Positions 17,271 to 26,043 of a DNA stretch of 28,748 nt are shown piece by piece. The notes below the pieces were generated by a model. The model worked only from the letters and a program-made list of their open reading frames with translations, was not told the origin of the DNA and made no database searches. Numbering within the stretch: position 1 is the first letter of the stretch; every line of letters starts with the position of its first letter. Made by a program: the position numbers and the translations under genes. This DNA is from Paulinella micropora (taxonomy: Eukaryota; Cercozoa; Imbricatea; Euglyphida), in the NCBI GenBank assembly GCA_009731375.1, contig BJOX01000044.1, positions 36,826 through 65,573 on the forward strand, written 5' to 3'.

Positions 17271-17564
17271 AATGTAGTTAATAAATCCGGTAGCTAGTTG
17301 ACAGAGGCCGGGTTTAAGACCGGGACACTTTGGTAGTTCGCAGTTGAACAGATTGTGAGATATTTACTGAGTAAAATGTTTGCCGCCTAAATTGAGAGTG
17401 GCAAAACCAAAACAGGTGACTGGCTGACAATGCCAATTTCATTAATTAGCTCAATCATAATTATTAGGTTTATCAGTCCTATCAACATATAATAAGAACG
17501 TAACTGTCTAATTTTCCGAGTAACTGCTATCGGAAATTATTCTAACCGTTATTCTATTGTAAAG
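17270..17564 (-). repeat. 5' LTR of the copia element
   Basis: The 295 bp pair with 10953-11247 and should hold the promoter and polyadenylation signal. Boundaries rest on where the two copies stop matching, and could move by one or two bases. Confidence 0.93.
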
Positions 17565-17569
17565 AAATC
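17565..17569. repeat. Candidate target-site duplication, right copy (aaatc)
   Basis: Same five bases as at 10948-10952, directly outside the 5' LTR. Confidence 0.65.
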
Positions 17570-18543
17570 ATTTGGTTTTTATGTCTAAGAAATTTGGTAG
17601 TCGCACTCGGGAGCTTTTTGGCGTGCTTAAGGGATGCGCAGAAGGATGCCCGAGAGAGGGAGGCATGTCAGCGCGAACGCCACCAGGGGAAAGAAGCTTC
17701 AACCAGCACTTCCAAAGATCACTGATGTTCGAAGAGACGTAAGTCCACATTGAATCGAAAGTCTGCAAGGCGATGTTGTGGGAAAGGGCGAAGTCCTTCT
17801 TCCATGCGGTCAGAAACTGGCTGACGGAAGCATCATTCTGGTCGGTGAGACGAGCAATTTCAGCGTAACCTTGATCGTGCGCAGAAATGCCGTTTTCACC
17901 GAAAGTGTTTTTACGGTGGACGTCAGCAGCAATGTTCTCGAAACGCCAAGAAAACTGACGGATGAACGACCTGCATCGTTCCAACGAACGAAACGAAGAG
18001 CTTCAAGGTGAATGACTTGGAATTTGTGGTTCTGAGGTTCGACTTTGTAAAGGTGCTGCATTGCATGGCTAAAATGAAGCCCAACGATCGACTGCAGGGG
18101 AAACTTCCCCTCCTGGATGGCCTTGCGCAGAAAGTTATTTATCTGGCCCTGGCCCTCGACTGGCAGGCTCGTGAAGTCCATCTTGGGCCTTTCCTTTTCT
18201 ACAAGCACTGCCTGATTCCACAAAGCCTGAAAGTCCTTGAAGGTTTTCTCGTCAACAAAAGGAGGGGAATCCACGAGAGGATTGTCAGATTCGTCCAGCC
18301 CAAGCGCTCCAGGATTGACAACTTCGCACGAATCTTTCAACCAACCGACCCACTGGATCTTCTTGTTGGGATCCTGAGACTTTTTAAATTTTTCGGCGAG
18401 TTGGTTGACATGGTCTAGGTCGAGTGCACGATCAGTCACAGCCCTGTGAGGTTGGGTAGCGATGGCGTCCGGAATGGCCTCCACGTTGCGGTAAGTCATG
18501 CTGGCAAGGGCTTTGGTGGCTTCCTTCATCTTCAGTCTGGTGT
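17566..18543 (-). pseudogene. Last exon of an unrecognised minus-strand gene
   Basis: The exon starts after a good acceptor (gcttgttctgcgcag at 18544-18558). It joins the previous exon in phase as AAG G|AC ACC. The protein reads LKMKEATKALASMTYRNVEA, then IQWVGWLKDSCEVVNPGALG, FPLQSIVGLHFSHAMQHLYK and IHLEALRFVRWNDAGR. Near 17970 the frame shifts by one and goes on as SFIRQFSWRFENIAADVHRK, DQGYAEIARLTDQNDASVSQ and FDSMWTYVSSNISDLWKCW. It ends with TGA at 17566-17568, exactly at the copia insertion site. The composition is soluble and globular, with many Trp and His. No family is recognised. The frameshift suggests a pseudogene or a sequencing indel. Confidence 0.6.
17570..17742 (+). pseudogene. 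Possible 3' part of the plus-strand frame split by copia
   Basis: When the element and one aaatc copy are left out, the frame that runs into the LTR at 10952 continues here without a stop for 57 codons. It passes through FMSKKFGSRTRELFG and ends at a TAA (17740-17742). A run of this length is not very improbable by chance, and the opposite strand is also open here, so the call is tentative. Confidence 0.35.
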
Positions 18544-18614
18544 CTGCGCAGAACAAGCAACCAAAACATATGACATATTTTTCAACAAAAGAACAAAAGA
18601 AAAGAGGGCTGACC
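18544..18614 (-). other. 71-nt intron with AT palindrome
   Basis: The donor is GTCAGC and the acceptor tgcgcag. The flanking exons join in frame. The intron contains gaaaaatatgtcatatg, one copy of the AAATAT-NNN-ATATTT motif seen in the other introns of this region. Confidence 0.7.
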
Positions 18615-19156
18615 CTTGATGAACTCATTCTTCTCAGCTGCCTGCTTGTCAGTGTCGGAGACATTCCTGCCCAAGCCCTTTCTCCCCTTCATCTTGCGCT
18701 TCTTCTCGGCTGTTTCGGACACTTCCGGCAAGGCCTCAGGTTTGCGCTTTCCAGATGGTTCAGGTGTGGAGGCTGAAGAAGAAGACGACGCCGGAGACAG
18801 GGGACACTGGGCTGCGGGAGAAGATGACGAGGATGAAGAGGCGGTCGCGGCAGTGCGGAGGTGCTCTTAGCCTGAGGCGTGGTGGGTCCAACCGTCGTCT
18901 TGGGATGCCTTTTGGCCGAGGGGATGGTTCACAATGGAGTGGATGCTGAGGAACTGCTCGATGAAGAGCTCGAAGAACTACTCGATGAAGTGCTCTTCGG
19001 ATTGTGTCGAAGGCTGTGTGTCCGAAGAGGCTACGGATGCAGGGCTTTTGGGCCTGCCTGCAGCTAAGTGAGCAGAAACACGACGAGCAACGGCACTGTC
19101 CGCGGATGCAAGTTCCTCTTGGGTTTCGATTCCCGTAATGTCAGTAGCTGCAAGCT
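18615..19156 (-). pseudogene. Ser/Lys-rich exon of the minus-strand gene
   Basis: The exon begins after the acceptor cacgattctttag with ELAATDITGIETQEELASAD and VARRVSAHLAAGRPKSPASV. It then becomes a long serine tract (about 15 Ser around 18960-19000) that is interrupted by frameshifts and a TGA. A second serine tract follows, then STPEPSGKRKPEALPEVSET, a basic patch KKRKMKGRKGLG that could be a nuclear localisation signal, and DKQAAEKNEFIK. It ends at the donor AAGG|GTCAGC (18614). The 3' half has clean coding character. The breaks in the serine-rich part resemble replication slippage in TCG/TCT repeats. Confidence 0.55.
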
Positions 19157-19226
19157 CTAAAGAATCGTGAGAAATTCAAGCTCAAAAGAAAAATATAGCA
19201 TATTTTTGGTTTGAAGACATCAGCAC
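19157..19226 (-). other. 70-nt intron with AT palindrome
   Basis: The donor is GTGCTG and the acceptor ttctttag. The intron contains aaaaatatgctatattttt. Exons join as CAT G|AG CTT in phase. Confidence 0.6.
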
Positions 19227-19274
19227 CATGATCCATCTCTTGCTGACAGCTTTTGACGTAATAGTTTGCAGCGC
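19227..19274 (-). CDS. 48-bp internal exon of the minus-strand gene
   Basis: This small exon lies between the acceptor cctggttgtag and the donor GTGCTG. It encodes AANYYVKSCQQEMDH in phase with the next exon. Upstream, a 15-bp microexon (19358-19372) between a gaataag acceptor and a GTGAGT donor would keep the frame back to the exon ending at 19455. That link is inferred from phase only. Confidence 0.45.
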
Positions 19275-19454
19275 CTACAACCAGGAAAAAAAAGAAAAAA
19301 ATCAGTGACCCAAACCCAAAAAAAGAGTTCGGGCAAGCATGGCTGCCATGAACTCACAGCCCATAATTGAAACTTATTCAAATTCAAGCAACAACTACAG
19401 CAATAGAAACAAAGCAACAACAAACAGCTAGAACTAAGGAGAGAGCTTGCTGAC

Positions 19455-19870
19455 TTGTAGGAGCTGCCTGCTTTGCACCTTTCGACAAGATGTCGTACAG
19501 CTTCGTGTCCCAGGTCACACCCTCTTTAGGCCATCTCACAAAGTAAGCTTCAGTCAGGCACAGTTCATCCTTCAAGGCAAACGTCTTGAAGTCTCCACCT
19601 GCCTCTTTGCTTGCGTCAGCTACAAACACCTGAATGTTCCAAACTCGAGGGTTGTAGTTGTAATCAGTAGCCTCTCTTGGCTTGCACTCAAACCTCCACA
19701 CCAAAACGAGATCGATTTTGCTCTCGACTTGACCCGTGTGCTCAGTCCCATGCTCTCCTCTCCTCCAAACTCCAGGAGAGAGACAACAAGCTGTAACTCA
19801 GGTGTGATCCACCATTTGTAGGTTAGGGACCACCCATGATGTAGTGTTACTAGGAAAGCGATTTTAAGAA
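19455..19870 (-). pseudogene. Upstream exon of the minus-strand gene
   Basis: The open frame up to about 19756 gives ESKIDLVLVWRFECKPREAT, YNPRVWNIQVFVADASKEAG, LCLTEAYFVRWPKEGVTWDT and LYDILSKGAKQAAPT. It ends at a GTCAGC donor (19454). Before that, a second frame reads YKWWITPELQLVVSLLEFGG and joins by a one-base shift near 19750. The text has the feel of a real, beta-rich domain but matches nothing I recognise. The true 5' end of the gene is not resolved and probably lies between here and 20.2 kb. Confidence 0.5.
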
Positions 19871-19879
19871 TGCAACAAT

Positions 19880-20302
19880 CTAGACACCTGAACAAAAGTG
19901 CTCAACTTGACAGGAAGCGTTCAAGAAGCAAAAAAATTAAGTTAGGCCTGAAAACATGTGTTTTTTTTTTCTTTTGAAAGGGACTGAAACTCACCCGCAT
20001 ATGGTGAAATGCAATCAAAAATGGAAAACGGACCCAGTCCGGCTACTCGTCCCCAAAAACTGAAGTTTGAAACCGGTTTTTGTGCCTTGGTGGCACCGAG
20101 TGTCGGCTCAAACCTGCTCACTTTCGAAAAATAGTTTTTTCTGAGACATCATTTGAAAGTGATTTTTTACATTTTTTCCGGACGGATTTGTTCAAAAAGG
20201 GTCAATTTTGTCCAAATATGCAATACTTCTGTTTCCGACAACCTTTGTAAAACCATTTTCACCACTTCTGTTTTTTTTTTTTTTTTTTTTTTACAATATT
20301 AG
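19880..20302. other. Divergent intergenic region with 22-nt T tract
   Basis: No gene is seen. It separates the minus-strand gene from the plus-strand exon at 20303 and may include promoters or first introns of both. A T22 tract (20271-20292) followed by acaatattag forms a strong splice acceptor. An AAATATGCAATACT motif occurs at 20213-20226. Confidence 0.5.
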
Positions 20303-20402
20303 GTTCTCAAGCGAAGTTACCTGTCTGCGCTGAGAAGCCACTTCGCTGAAGTGGCAAACACGTTCGCAGAAGAAGACCTGAAAATCAAGAAAGCTGTCTG
20401 CA
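20303..20402 (+). CDS. Internal exon of an unrecognised plus-strand gene
   Basis: The exon lies between the acceptor T22-acaatattag and the donor ctgca|gtaagt. It is open in one frame as VLKRSYLSALRSHFAEVANT and AEEDLKIKKAVC. Phase 1 at the donor matches the next exon as TGC A|GC GAT, giving C-S-D-F. The helical, charged character fits a real exon. Earlier exons were not found. Confidence 0.6.
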
Positions 20403-21364
20403 GTAAGTAGCCTGTAGCACGTTCAATGAATTTTTTTCTCTTGTGGTCAGGCGATTTCATGGGTTTTGGCTTCGAGGCTTGGGTAAAAATGTTCGCGCCT
20501 GACAGGCTTTACATATATTGGCACAAATTAGCGCATGTTAGGCATCCGAACGGTCAGTTTCGCAAAATTGAAGAACATGACGCGCAAATTCTTTTGTCGG
20601 AGGGCAGAGAAGCGTTTTCGTGCTTCCTTCTTTTTGTCATGCTTCAACAGGGTCAGCGTTTTCTCCAATGGGAACTTGACTTGTGCCTTGAACTCAAGCA
20701 TTGAGGACTGAGCAGGGAAGGACTCGATGTTTTGTCATAGTTTGGAAGAGTGATTCCGATCAGGAGTTTTGATCGCCGCCGTAAAATTTGCCTTCAGGAA
20801 ATCAAGACATCTCTAAGGTTCTTTCCCCCCTCCGTTACGCCTGGATGATCATGAAAAATATGTTATATTTTTTGTGTTTTCGAAAATTTTGCCTTGGTTG
20901 TAGTTCCTACTTCTAGTAAGTGTAGTTATGAAAAATACTGCATATTTTCTTGTCTGAAGTGTTTTCTGAAACCCACAAGTACAATTCCTTTTATTACTTG
21001 TATTTTAACTTCTGCAAATCCTCGGTGTGCCTCATCACAAAAAACTCAGTTCTCTGCGGATGGGTTTTTTGTTGTTGGTACTCTTTCTCGTTTTTTGCCA
21101 TCAGATTGGCAAAAGACCAGGAAGAAAACACAATGGTGCTGGTGTTCTTCACCATTTCGTTACTTGTCCATTCTGCCCTGTCCCTTTTCCGTTCTCCCCT
21201 TTCCAGAGGGACCAGGCAGAGTGAAACAACCCCTCAAACTGGGTGCACAGCACCGAAAAAACACGAATGCATTTCGGCAGACTTCTCATTGGCTCAAGGG
21301 GAGTGGCATGACATTACAAATTTCTTCCGCAGAGTTTTTCTTTACAGTAAAATTGCATGCCAGT
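20382..21364 (+). repeat. 983-bp duplicated block, copy 1
   Basis: The block is repeated as 21375-22357 with no difference that I could find, and the two copies are separated only by ten N. It contains the end of one exon, a 48-nt intron, the next exon and about 660 bp of non-coding DNA. Confidence 0.9.
20451..20704 (+). CDS. Next exon of the plus-strand gene
   Basis: After the 48-nt intron 20403-20450 (gtaagt...ttgtggtcag) the frame continues DFMGFGFEAWVKMFAPDRLY, IYWHKLAHVRHPNGQFRKIE and EHDAQILLSEGREAFSCFLL. It runs to a TGA at 20702-20704. A GTCAGC donor at 20652, like the donors elsewhere in this region, may end the exon before that stop and splice on to the exons beyond 22.7 kb. No family is recognised. 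A second identical copy appears at 21444-21697 because of the duplicated block. Confidence 0.6.
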
Positions 21365-21374
21365 NNNNNNNNNN
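21365..21374. other. Scaffold gap (10 N)
   Basis: The gap is bounded by the end of copy 1 and the beginning of copy 2 of the 983-bp block, which points to an assembly join of overlapping contigs. Confidence 0.9.
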
Positions 21375-22357
21375 AAATCAAGAAAGCTGTCTGCAGTAAG
21401 TAGCCTGTAGCACGTTCAATGAATTTTTTTCTCTTGTGGTCAGGCGATTTCATGGGTTTTGGCTTCGAGGCTTGGGTAAAAATGTTCGCGCCTGACAGGC
21501 TTTACATATATTGGCACAAATTAGCGCATGTTAGGCATCCGAACGGTCAGTTTCGCAAAATTGAAGAACATGACGCGCAAATTCTTTTGTCGGAGGGCAG
21601 AGAAGCGTTTTCGTGCTTCCTTCTTTTTGTCATGCTTCAACAGGGTCAGCGTTTTCTCCAATGGGAACTTGACTTGTGCCTTGAACTCAAGCATTGAGGA
21701 CTGAGCAGGGAAGGACTCGATGTTTTGTCATAGTTTGGAAGAGTGATTCCGATCAGGAGTTTTGATCGCCGCCGTAAAATTTGCCTTCAGGAAATCAAGA
21801 CATCTCTAAGGTTCTTTCCCCCCTCCGTTACGCCTGGATGATCATGAAAAATATGTTATATTTTTTGTGTTTTCGAAAATTTTGCCTTGGTTGTAGTTCC
21901 TACTTCTAGTAAGTGTAGTTATGAAAAATACTGCATATTTTCTTGTCTGAAGTGTTTTCTGAAACCCACAAGTACAATTCCTTTTATTACTTGTATTTTA
22001 ACTTCTGCAAATCCTCGGTGTGCCTCATCACAAAAAACTCAGTTCTCTGCGGATGGGTTTTTTGTTGTTGGTACTCTTTCTCGTTTTTTGCCATCAGATT
22101 GGCAAAAGACCAGGAAGAAAACACAATGGTGCTGGTGTTCTTCACCATTTCGTTACTTGTCCATTCTGCCCTGTCCCTTTTCCGTTCTCCCCTTTCCAGA
22201 GGGACCAGGCAGAGTGAAACAACCCCTCAAACTGGGTGCACAGCACCGAAAAAACACGAATGCATTTCGGCAGACTTCTCATTGGCTCAAGGGGAGTGGC
22301 ATGACATTACAAATTTCTTCCGCAGAGTTTTTCTTTACAGTAAAATTGCATGCCAGT
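21375..22357 (+). repeat. 983-bp duplicated block, copy 2
   Basis: Same sequence as 20382-21364. The duplicate of the second exon is at 21444-21697. After 22357 the sequence continues into two further diverged copies of its own last 230 bp. Confidence 0.9.
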
Positions 22358-22699
22358 GCTCTTGTTTGACCCTTGAAGCTTCGTTACTGGTTTTTGCCAT
22401 TCTGCCCTGTCCAGAGGGACCAGGCAGAGTGGCAGAACTCTCAAACTGGGTGCGCAGCGCCGGAAAAACCAAGTAGCTGTTTTTTTTTGCGTTGCGCCAT
22501 CCCTGGTAAACTTGTTTTTCATTTGCTGAAGGGCATCCACGTTCATTGAAATTACAAATTTCTTTCGCGGATTTTTTCTTTGCAGCTAAATTTCATGCCA
22601 ATGCTCTTCTTCTGACCCTAGAAGCTTCGTTACTTGTTTTTCCATTCTGCCCTGTCCAGAGGGACCAGGCAGAGTGGAAGAACCACTCAAACTGGTTAC
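22151..22699 (+). repeat. Diverged tandem repeat, unit about 231-246 bp
   Basis: Three starts (22151, 22382, 22628) share cgttact followed by cattctgccctgtcc and ccagagggaccaggcagagtg. The first two units also share attacaaatttctt and a tttcttt.cag segment followed by aattgcatgcc or aatttcatgcc. The last unit is cut after about 70 bp. Each unit holds an imperfect inverted pair, tctgccctgtcc/ggaccaggcaga. The region is non-coding and probably intronic. Confidence 0.8.
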
Positions 22700-22726
22700 A
22701 CTTTTTTTTTTTTTGTCATTTTGCAA

Positions 22727-23200
22727 GTGTGGAGGAGAAAGGAGCCGACGATCTGAAGTCTACTTGGTTCGACAACTTCGCGACCAGCTTGAAGTTTGGG
22801 AACGTCGGAGTGCCGAACGTTGGGAGTGGCCCCTACAACAACAGCCTCTGGATTGTCTTCTGAATTTTGAAATCTCAGCGCCAGAACCCTCCCAGCATGG
22901 TGCTTCGCCCAGGCCAGATCAATACTTTTCCAGAGGATTTGTTTGACGACGCAGTCGTTGCCTTGATCCAAGCGAACATGAGAGATCTTCAAACCAACAA
23001 CGTTGATTTTAAACGATTTTTTGATGATTCTGTCTCACCAGGATTCCGCTTCGTTTGCCCCAGACTTGTCAGTCGACACCCGGCCCGGCAATCAACTAGT
23101 TGTTTTCAAAGGTCTGAGAATTGAGGACCAGAACATTGCATCGAACGACGCCCTCATCGAACTTCTCGAGAAACTTGATTTACAGCATCGCCGATCGGAT
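22727..23200 (+). pseudogene. Disrupted exon(s) of the plus-strand gene
   Basis: An acceptor-like tttttgtcattttgcaag leads to a segment open as RSEVYLVRQLRDQLEVWERR and PLDCLLNFEISAPEP. A second frame, from about 22897, reads MVLRPGQINTFPEDLFDDAV and VALIQANMRDLQTNNVDFKR. After an indel near the T6 run at about 23015-23035, a third frame gives SFAPDLSVDTRPGNQLVVFK and SNDALIELLEKLDLQHRRSD. It ends in phase 0 at a GTTTGA donor (23201). Three frames in 470 bp suggest a pseudogene or base-call indels. Confidence 0.5.
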
Positions 23201-23314
23201 GTTTGACGTTTCCAGCTTTTTACTGTAGATTCTAACATTTAGAAGCGGATTTACAAGGTAGTAATTCTGTGTATGCATTCGAAAATATAGCATATTTTTC
23301 AATTGATGTCACAG
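23201..23314 (+). other. 114-nt intron with AT palindrome
   Basis: Flanked by phase-0 exons. The 3' half reads gaaaatatagcatattttt and ends ttgatgtcacag. Confidence 0.6.
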
Positions 23315-23653
23315 GCTTCGTACGATCGATGCAGGGGTTTGTCGCACTTGAAGTCCTGGATGTGTTTCTTCTTGGGCTATTGGCATGTTCACAAGTTCCT
23401 TTGTGTCTTGATTTGGCGTGGGTTTAAGCGTCAGGTTTTTGGGCCTCTTTGGCACGAGCTTTTTCCTTCCAAAAAGTTCAGGATCAAACCTAGACTCAAG
23501 ACGATTTCGGCGATCATGGCCTACGTTCGTCTTGCTTACCCCCACGTTCAAGCCGACCTTCTCGACAATTTCCAGTTCAATCAAGAGCTCACCCCTGCAC
23601 AGAGGGCCAACCTCGGAGTTTTGCTGGTTTTGTTGGAGTTGTTCATGCCAGTG
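23315..23653 (+). CDS. Exon of the plus-strand gene, uninterrupted
   Basis: The exon reads in one frame: YDRCRGLSHLKSWMCFFLGY, WHVHKFLCVLIWRGFKRQVF, GPLWHELFPSKKFRIKPRLK, TISAIMAYVRLAYPHVQADL and RANLGVLLVLLELFMPV. It joins both neighbours in phase 0. It is rich in Trp, Phe and His and ends in a hydrophobic helix that is amphipathic rather than clearly membrane-spanning. I do not recognise the family. The conserved look of WHVHKF and GPLWHELFPSKKF would make good search queries. Confidence 0.65.
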
Positions 23654-23714
23654 GTCAGCCAGCCATGTTTGTGAGGTTTGAAAATATGCAATATTTTTCT
23701 TCTTTATGTTTCAG
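23654..23714 (+). other. 61-nt intron with GTCAGC donor and AT palindrome
   Basis: It starts GTCAGCC and ends tttatgtttcag. The sequence gaaaatatgcaatattttt lies in the middle. Both flanking exons are in phase 0. Confidence 0.7.
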
Positions 23715-24764
23715 GCCCAAGATCTTGGCTGCATGATCAGGGAGAACATGCCTGACCAGATTTTTGCTTACTTACATCGCGACCTCCATGTCCTTCTCCA
23801 CTTCAGAGCTAACGAGTACTCGCACGTTTTGTGCCTGCACCTTCTCACCCTCAACTACTGGAGGTGCCACCGGTCTGGAGGGCTTTTTGTCACGACACTC
23901 GGATCTTTTGAAGAGCGTTGCGAAGCAAACCTTAGCACTGTAGCGAGGCACTCTCTCACTGACCCCATGCGATTCGACGTCCAGCACGTCGAGCAGACCC
24001 TGTTGCTGGTGACTCACAGTCGATGCAATGTTGCGCCTCCTTCTGAGTCCCAAGGCCACAAGATCGAACCTCGCGGTGAGGGAGTTCAGATTGCTTATAA
24101 CTTCTTGTCTAATCTGAGTGATGACATTTTTCAGGACCGTACGAGAATGTACCCAGCCGGGGCAGCACTTGACTGGGATTCGAAAGTAGACATGAAACAA
24201 AGACTTGTTGCCTTCGATCTTACGGTCGATGTCATGAATGATGTGTTGCCGAAGTTTGCCCAACACGTGGATCGGTGTCGTCGACTCACTGTTTTGGACT
24301 GGCTGGTGACTGTTCGTGCCGCAATTGAACACTCAATCGTTGACGATCCCGACGAAAGCGTTGATTTGGCCCGTGCAGAGTCAGGTGCGACAAGTCTCAG
24401 TAGTGCATCGTCCTCCATGTCAACTGGGGATGAACCGCCGGATTGCAAGGCACATCTATCCTAGAACCTCATTTTGCCTCGCCCTCGCCGAAGACGCAGC
24501 CGAGGTGAGACACCTGCTTCTGACGGCGAGGACACTGACGGCATGGCGCAGAGCGAAGCTGGAGACACTTCAGACAGTCCTGACAGTGATGTGTTCCAAT
24601 TTTCAGAATCAGCATCTACTGTCGCCTCGGCGTCAGTGCAGCAGTCTTTGAGACCTCCTGAGCGCAGGGCTGCAAATGGCGCCCGGGCGTCCACATGGCA
24701 GCTTCGGTTTTCTGAGGACGTTAGGTCGGGGGATTCTTCTTCCTCCCAGCAAAACACAATGTAG
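23715..24764 (+). pseudogene. Last exon of the plus-strand gene with an internal TAG
   Basis: From the acceptor tttatgtttcag the frame reads AQDLGCMIRENMPDQIFAYL, HRDLHVLLHFRANEYSHVLC, LNYWRCHRSGGLFVTTLGSF, then DWDSKVDMKQRLVAFDLTVD and RCRRLTVLDWLVTVRAAIEH. It becomes Ser/Asp-rich and meets a TAG at 24462-24464. The same frame stays open afterwards: NLILPRPRRRRSRGETPASD, an acidic Ser-rich tail and a final TAG at 24762-24764. The tail matches the style of the segment before the stop, so the first TAG may be a recent nonsense mutation or the natural end. The family is unknown. The protein is probably soluble, perhaps nuclear given the PRPRRRRSR patch. Confidence 0.6.
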
Positions 24765-24767
24765 TGC

Positions 24768-25495
24768 ACGTTGTTTTTTAGTTTATATTGGCAGCTTTTA
24801 TGATGGTTGTTCCGGTCTTCGGTTCGGATTTAGATTTTGGGGCATACTTTGATTTTATTCATTGTTCCCAACCGGTAATCACTGCGAGTTTTTGTAATGA
24901 TTAAACTTCAAAAATGTGATCATGATATATTTTTGTTTCATGGAAATTCATGTTTCGGATTTTTGAGTTTGTCCCATGTGAAGGATTTGCTTTCAATTGG
25001 CAAGGGACCTCACCGGTTGGCTTTACAACTGGACCGCTTCCAAACCTACCCTTCGTCAATCTTGACTCACCAGTTCGAATTCCTTCACAAACAATCCTTT
25101 TGTTCTTTTCGTCCATTCATTCCTTTTTTCAAGTCGTTGTTTGTTTTCAAGTTTTTTTCTAGCACGAGTTGAAACTAGTAAAATATATCATATTTTCGTC
25201 TTGTTAACATGGGTCTGTTTATTTTCGTTGTGTTAACATGGGTCTCTTTTAATTTTATTAATTGCAATAATCATATTGTAACCCTCAGGTAAGGTAAATG
25301 AAGCAGTACGTTGGCAGGTTCAAGAGTTACATCAATTTTGATTTAACGTTAACGTTAACCTAGTGTTCACTCAACTTTAAGTTTCTTCACCTGTACCAAT
25401 GCAATTCACTAGTACTAGTACTAGTACTGTTTCATGATCACTGCAAGTGTCTGAAACTGGTGAAAACTACCCGGAATATTATACTATTGATTTTA
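24768..25495. other. AT-rich region downstream of the plus-strand gene
   Basis: No gene is seen. Two AT palindromes of the intron type occur (catgatatatttttg near 24922 and aaaatatatcatatttt near 25181). A duplicated tgttaacatgggtct lies at 25203-25245. A run of ACTAGT repeats lies at 25408-25428. Confidence 0.5.
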
Positions 25496-25707
25496 AATCA
25501 ATATTAATATTGATCAAAAATCAATATTAAAATTGTCAATATTAATATTGCTTTTTGGCAATACTAATATTGTATACATTTCAATATTAATATTGCTTTT
25601 TTGCAATATTAATATTGCATAATTTCAATCTTAATATTGCTTTTTGGCAATATTAATATTGCATACATTTCAATATTAATATTTCTTTTTTGCAATATTA
25701 ATATCGC
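25496..25707. repeat. Palindromic minisatellite based on CAATATTAATATTG
   Basis: About ten copies of CAATATTAATATTG or one-base variants lie in series, alternately followed by cttttt(t)g and by cata(c)attt. Each copy is its own reverse complement. Adjacent copies joined by ctttttg also form a larger hairpin. The alternating spacers give a higher-order period of about 44 bp. Confidence 0.88.
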
Positions 25708-26043
25708 ACATAGATACATACGTACAATAAATTGGGTCGTCGATGCAGAGGGAGTTCCTCTGCAAAATACCCTTCACCACTTATGTTATGTGTTTTGCCG
25801 AAAAACAGGTACAGCAGGCGTTTGTTCTCCTCACCACTTACCAACGACCACTGAAAGACAATAAATTTGCTGTGTCTACATTTAATTAATATTAAATTCC
25901 TGTGTTTCATGACTGAAGCATTTTGTGCGACGTAACTCTGTTGCGCTTACTTCTGGTCAATGATATTACTCCTGTCAACCTTGTTCCTCGTTTATTCTTT
26001 ACTATCTTCTTGTGGATTAATTTCTTGAACTACATAGGATGGC
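25708..26043. other. AT-rich spacer with no gene seen
   Basis: No supported feature is visible. It lies between the palindromic minisatellite and the 3' end of the minus-strand gene at 26044. Confidence 0.5.

Larger units (their letters stand above)
10953..17564 (-). mobile_element. Ty1/copia-type LTR retrotransposon, decayed, with MYND finger
   Basis: The 6.6-kb element lies on the minus strand. It has two 295-bp LTRs, a primer-binding site at 17261-17270, a polypurine tract at 11248-11255, and coding remains in the copia order gag, protease, integrase, reverse transcriptase, RNase H. LTR identity is about 97% (eight differences, no indel), so the insertion is not recent. At least eight frameshifts or stops break the polyprotein, so this copy is not autonomous. 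Three features stand out: a MYND zinc finger between gag and protease, a primer site complementary to the initiator tRNA anticodon loop, and almost no leader between LTR and gag ATG. Confidence 0.93.

Noticed and set aside
20382-22357. True tandem gene duplication
   Set aside because: The copies are identical throughout and abut an N gap, which is better explained by assembly.
20894-22476. Plus-strand frames of 149-177 codons, some crossing the N gap
   Set aside because: They lie in intron-like repeated DNA with AT palindromes, occur twice because of the duplicated block, and show no domain.
25496-25707. CRISPR array
   Set aside because: The repeats are AT-only palindromes with repeated spacers, no cas genes are present, and the genome is eukaryotic.
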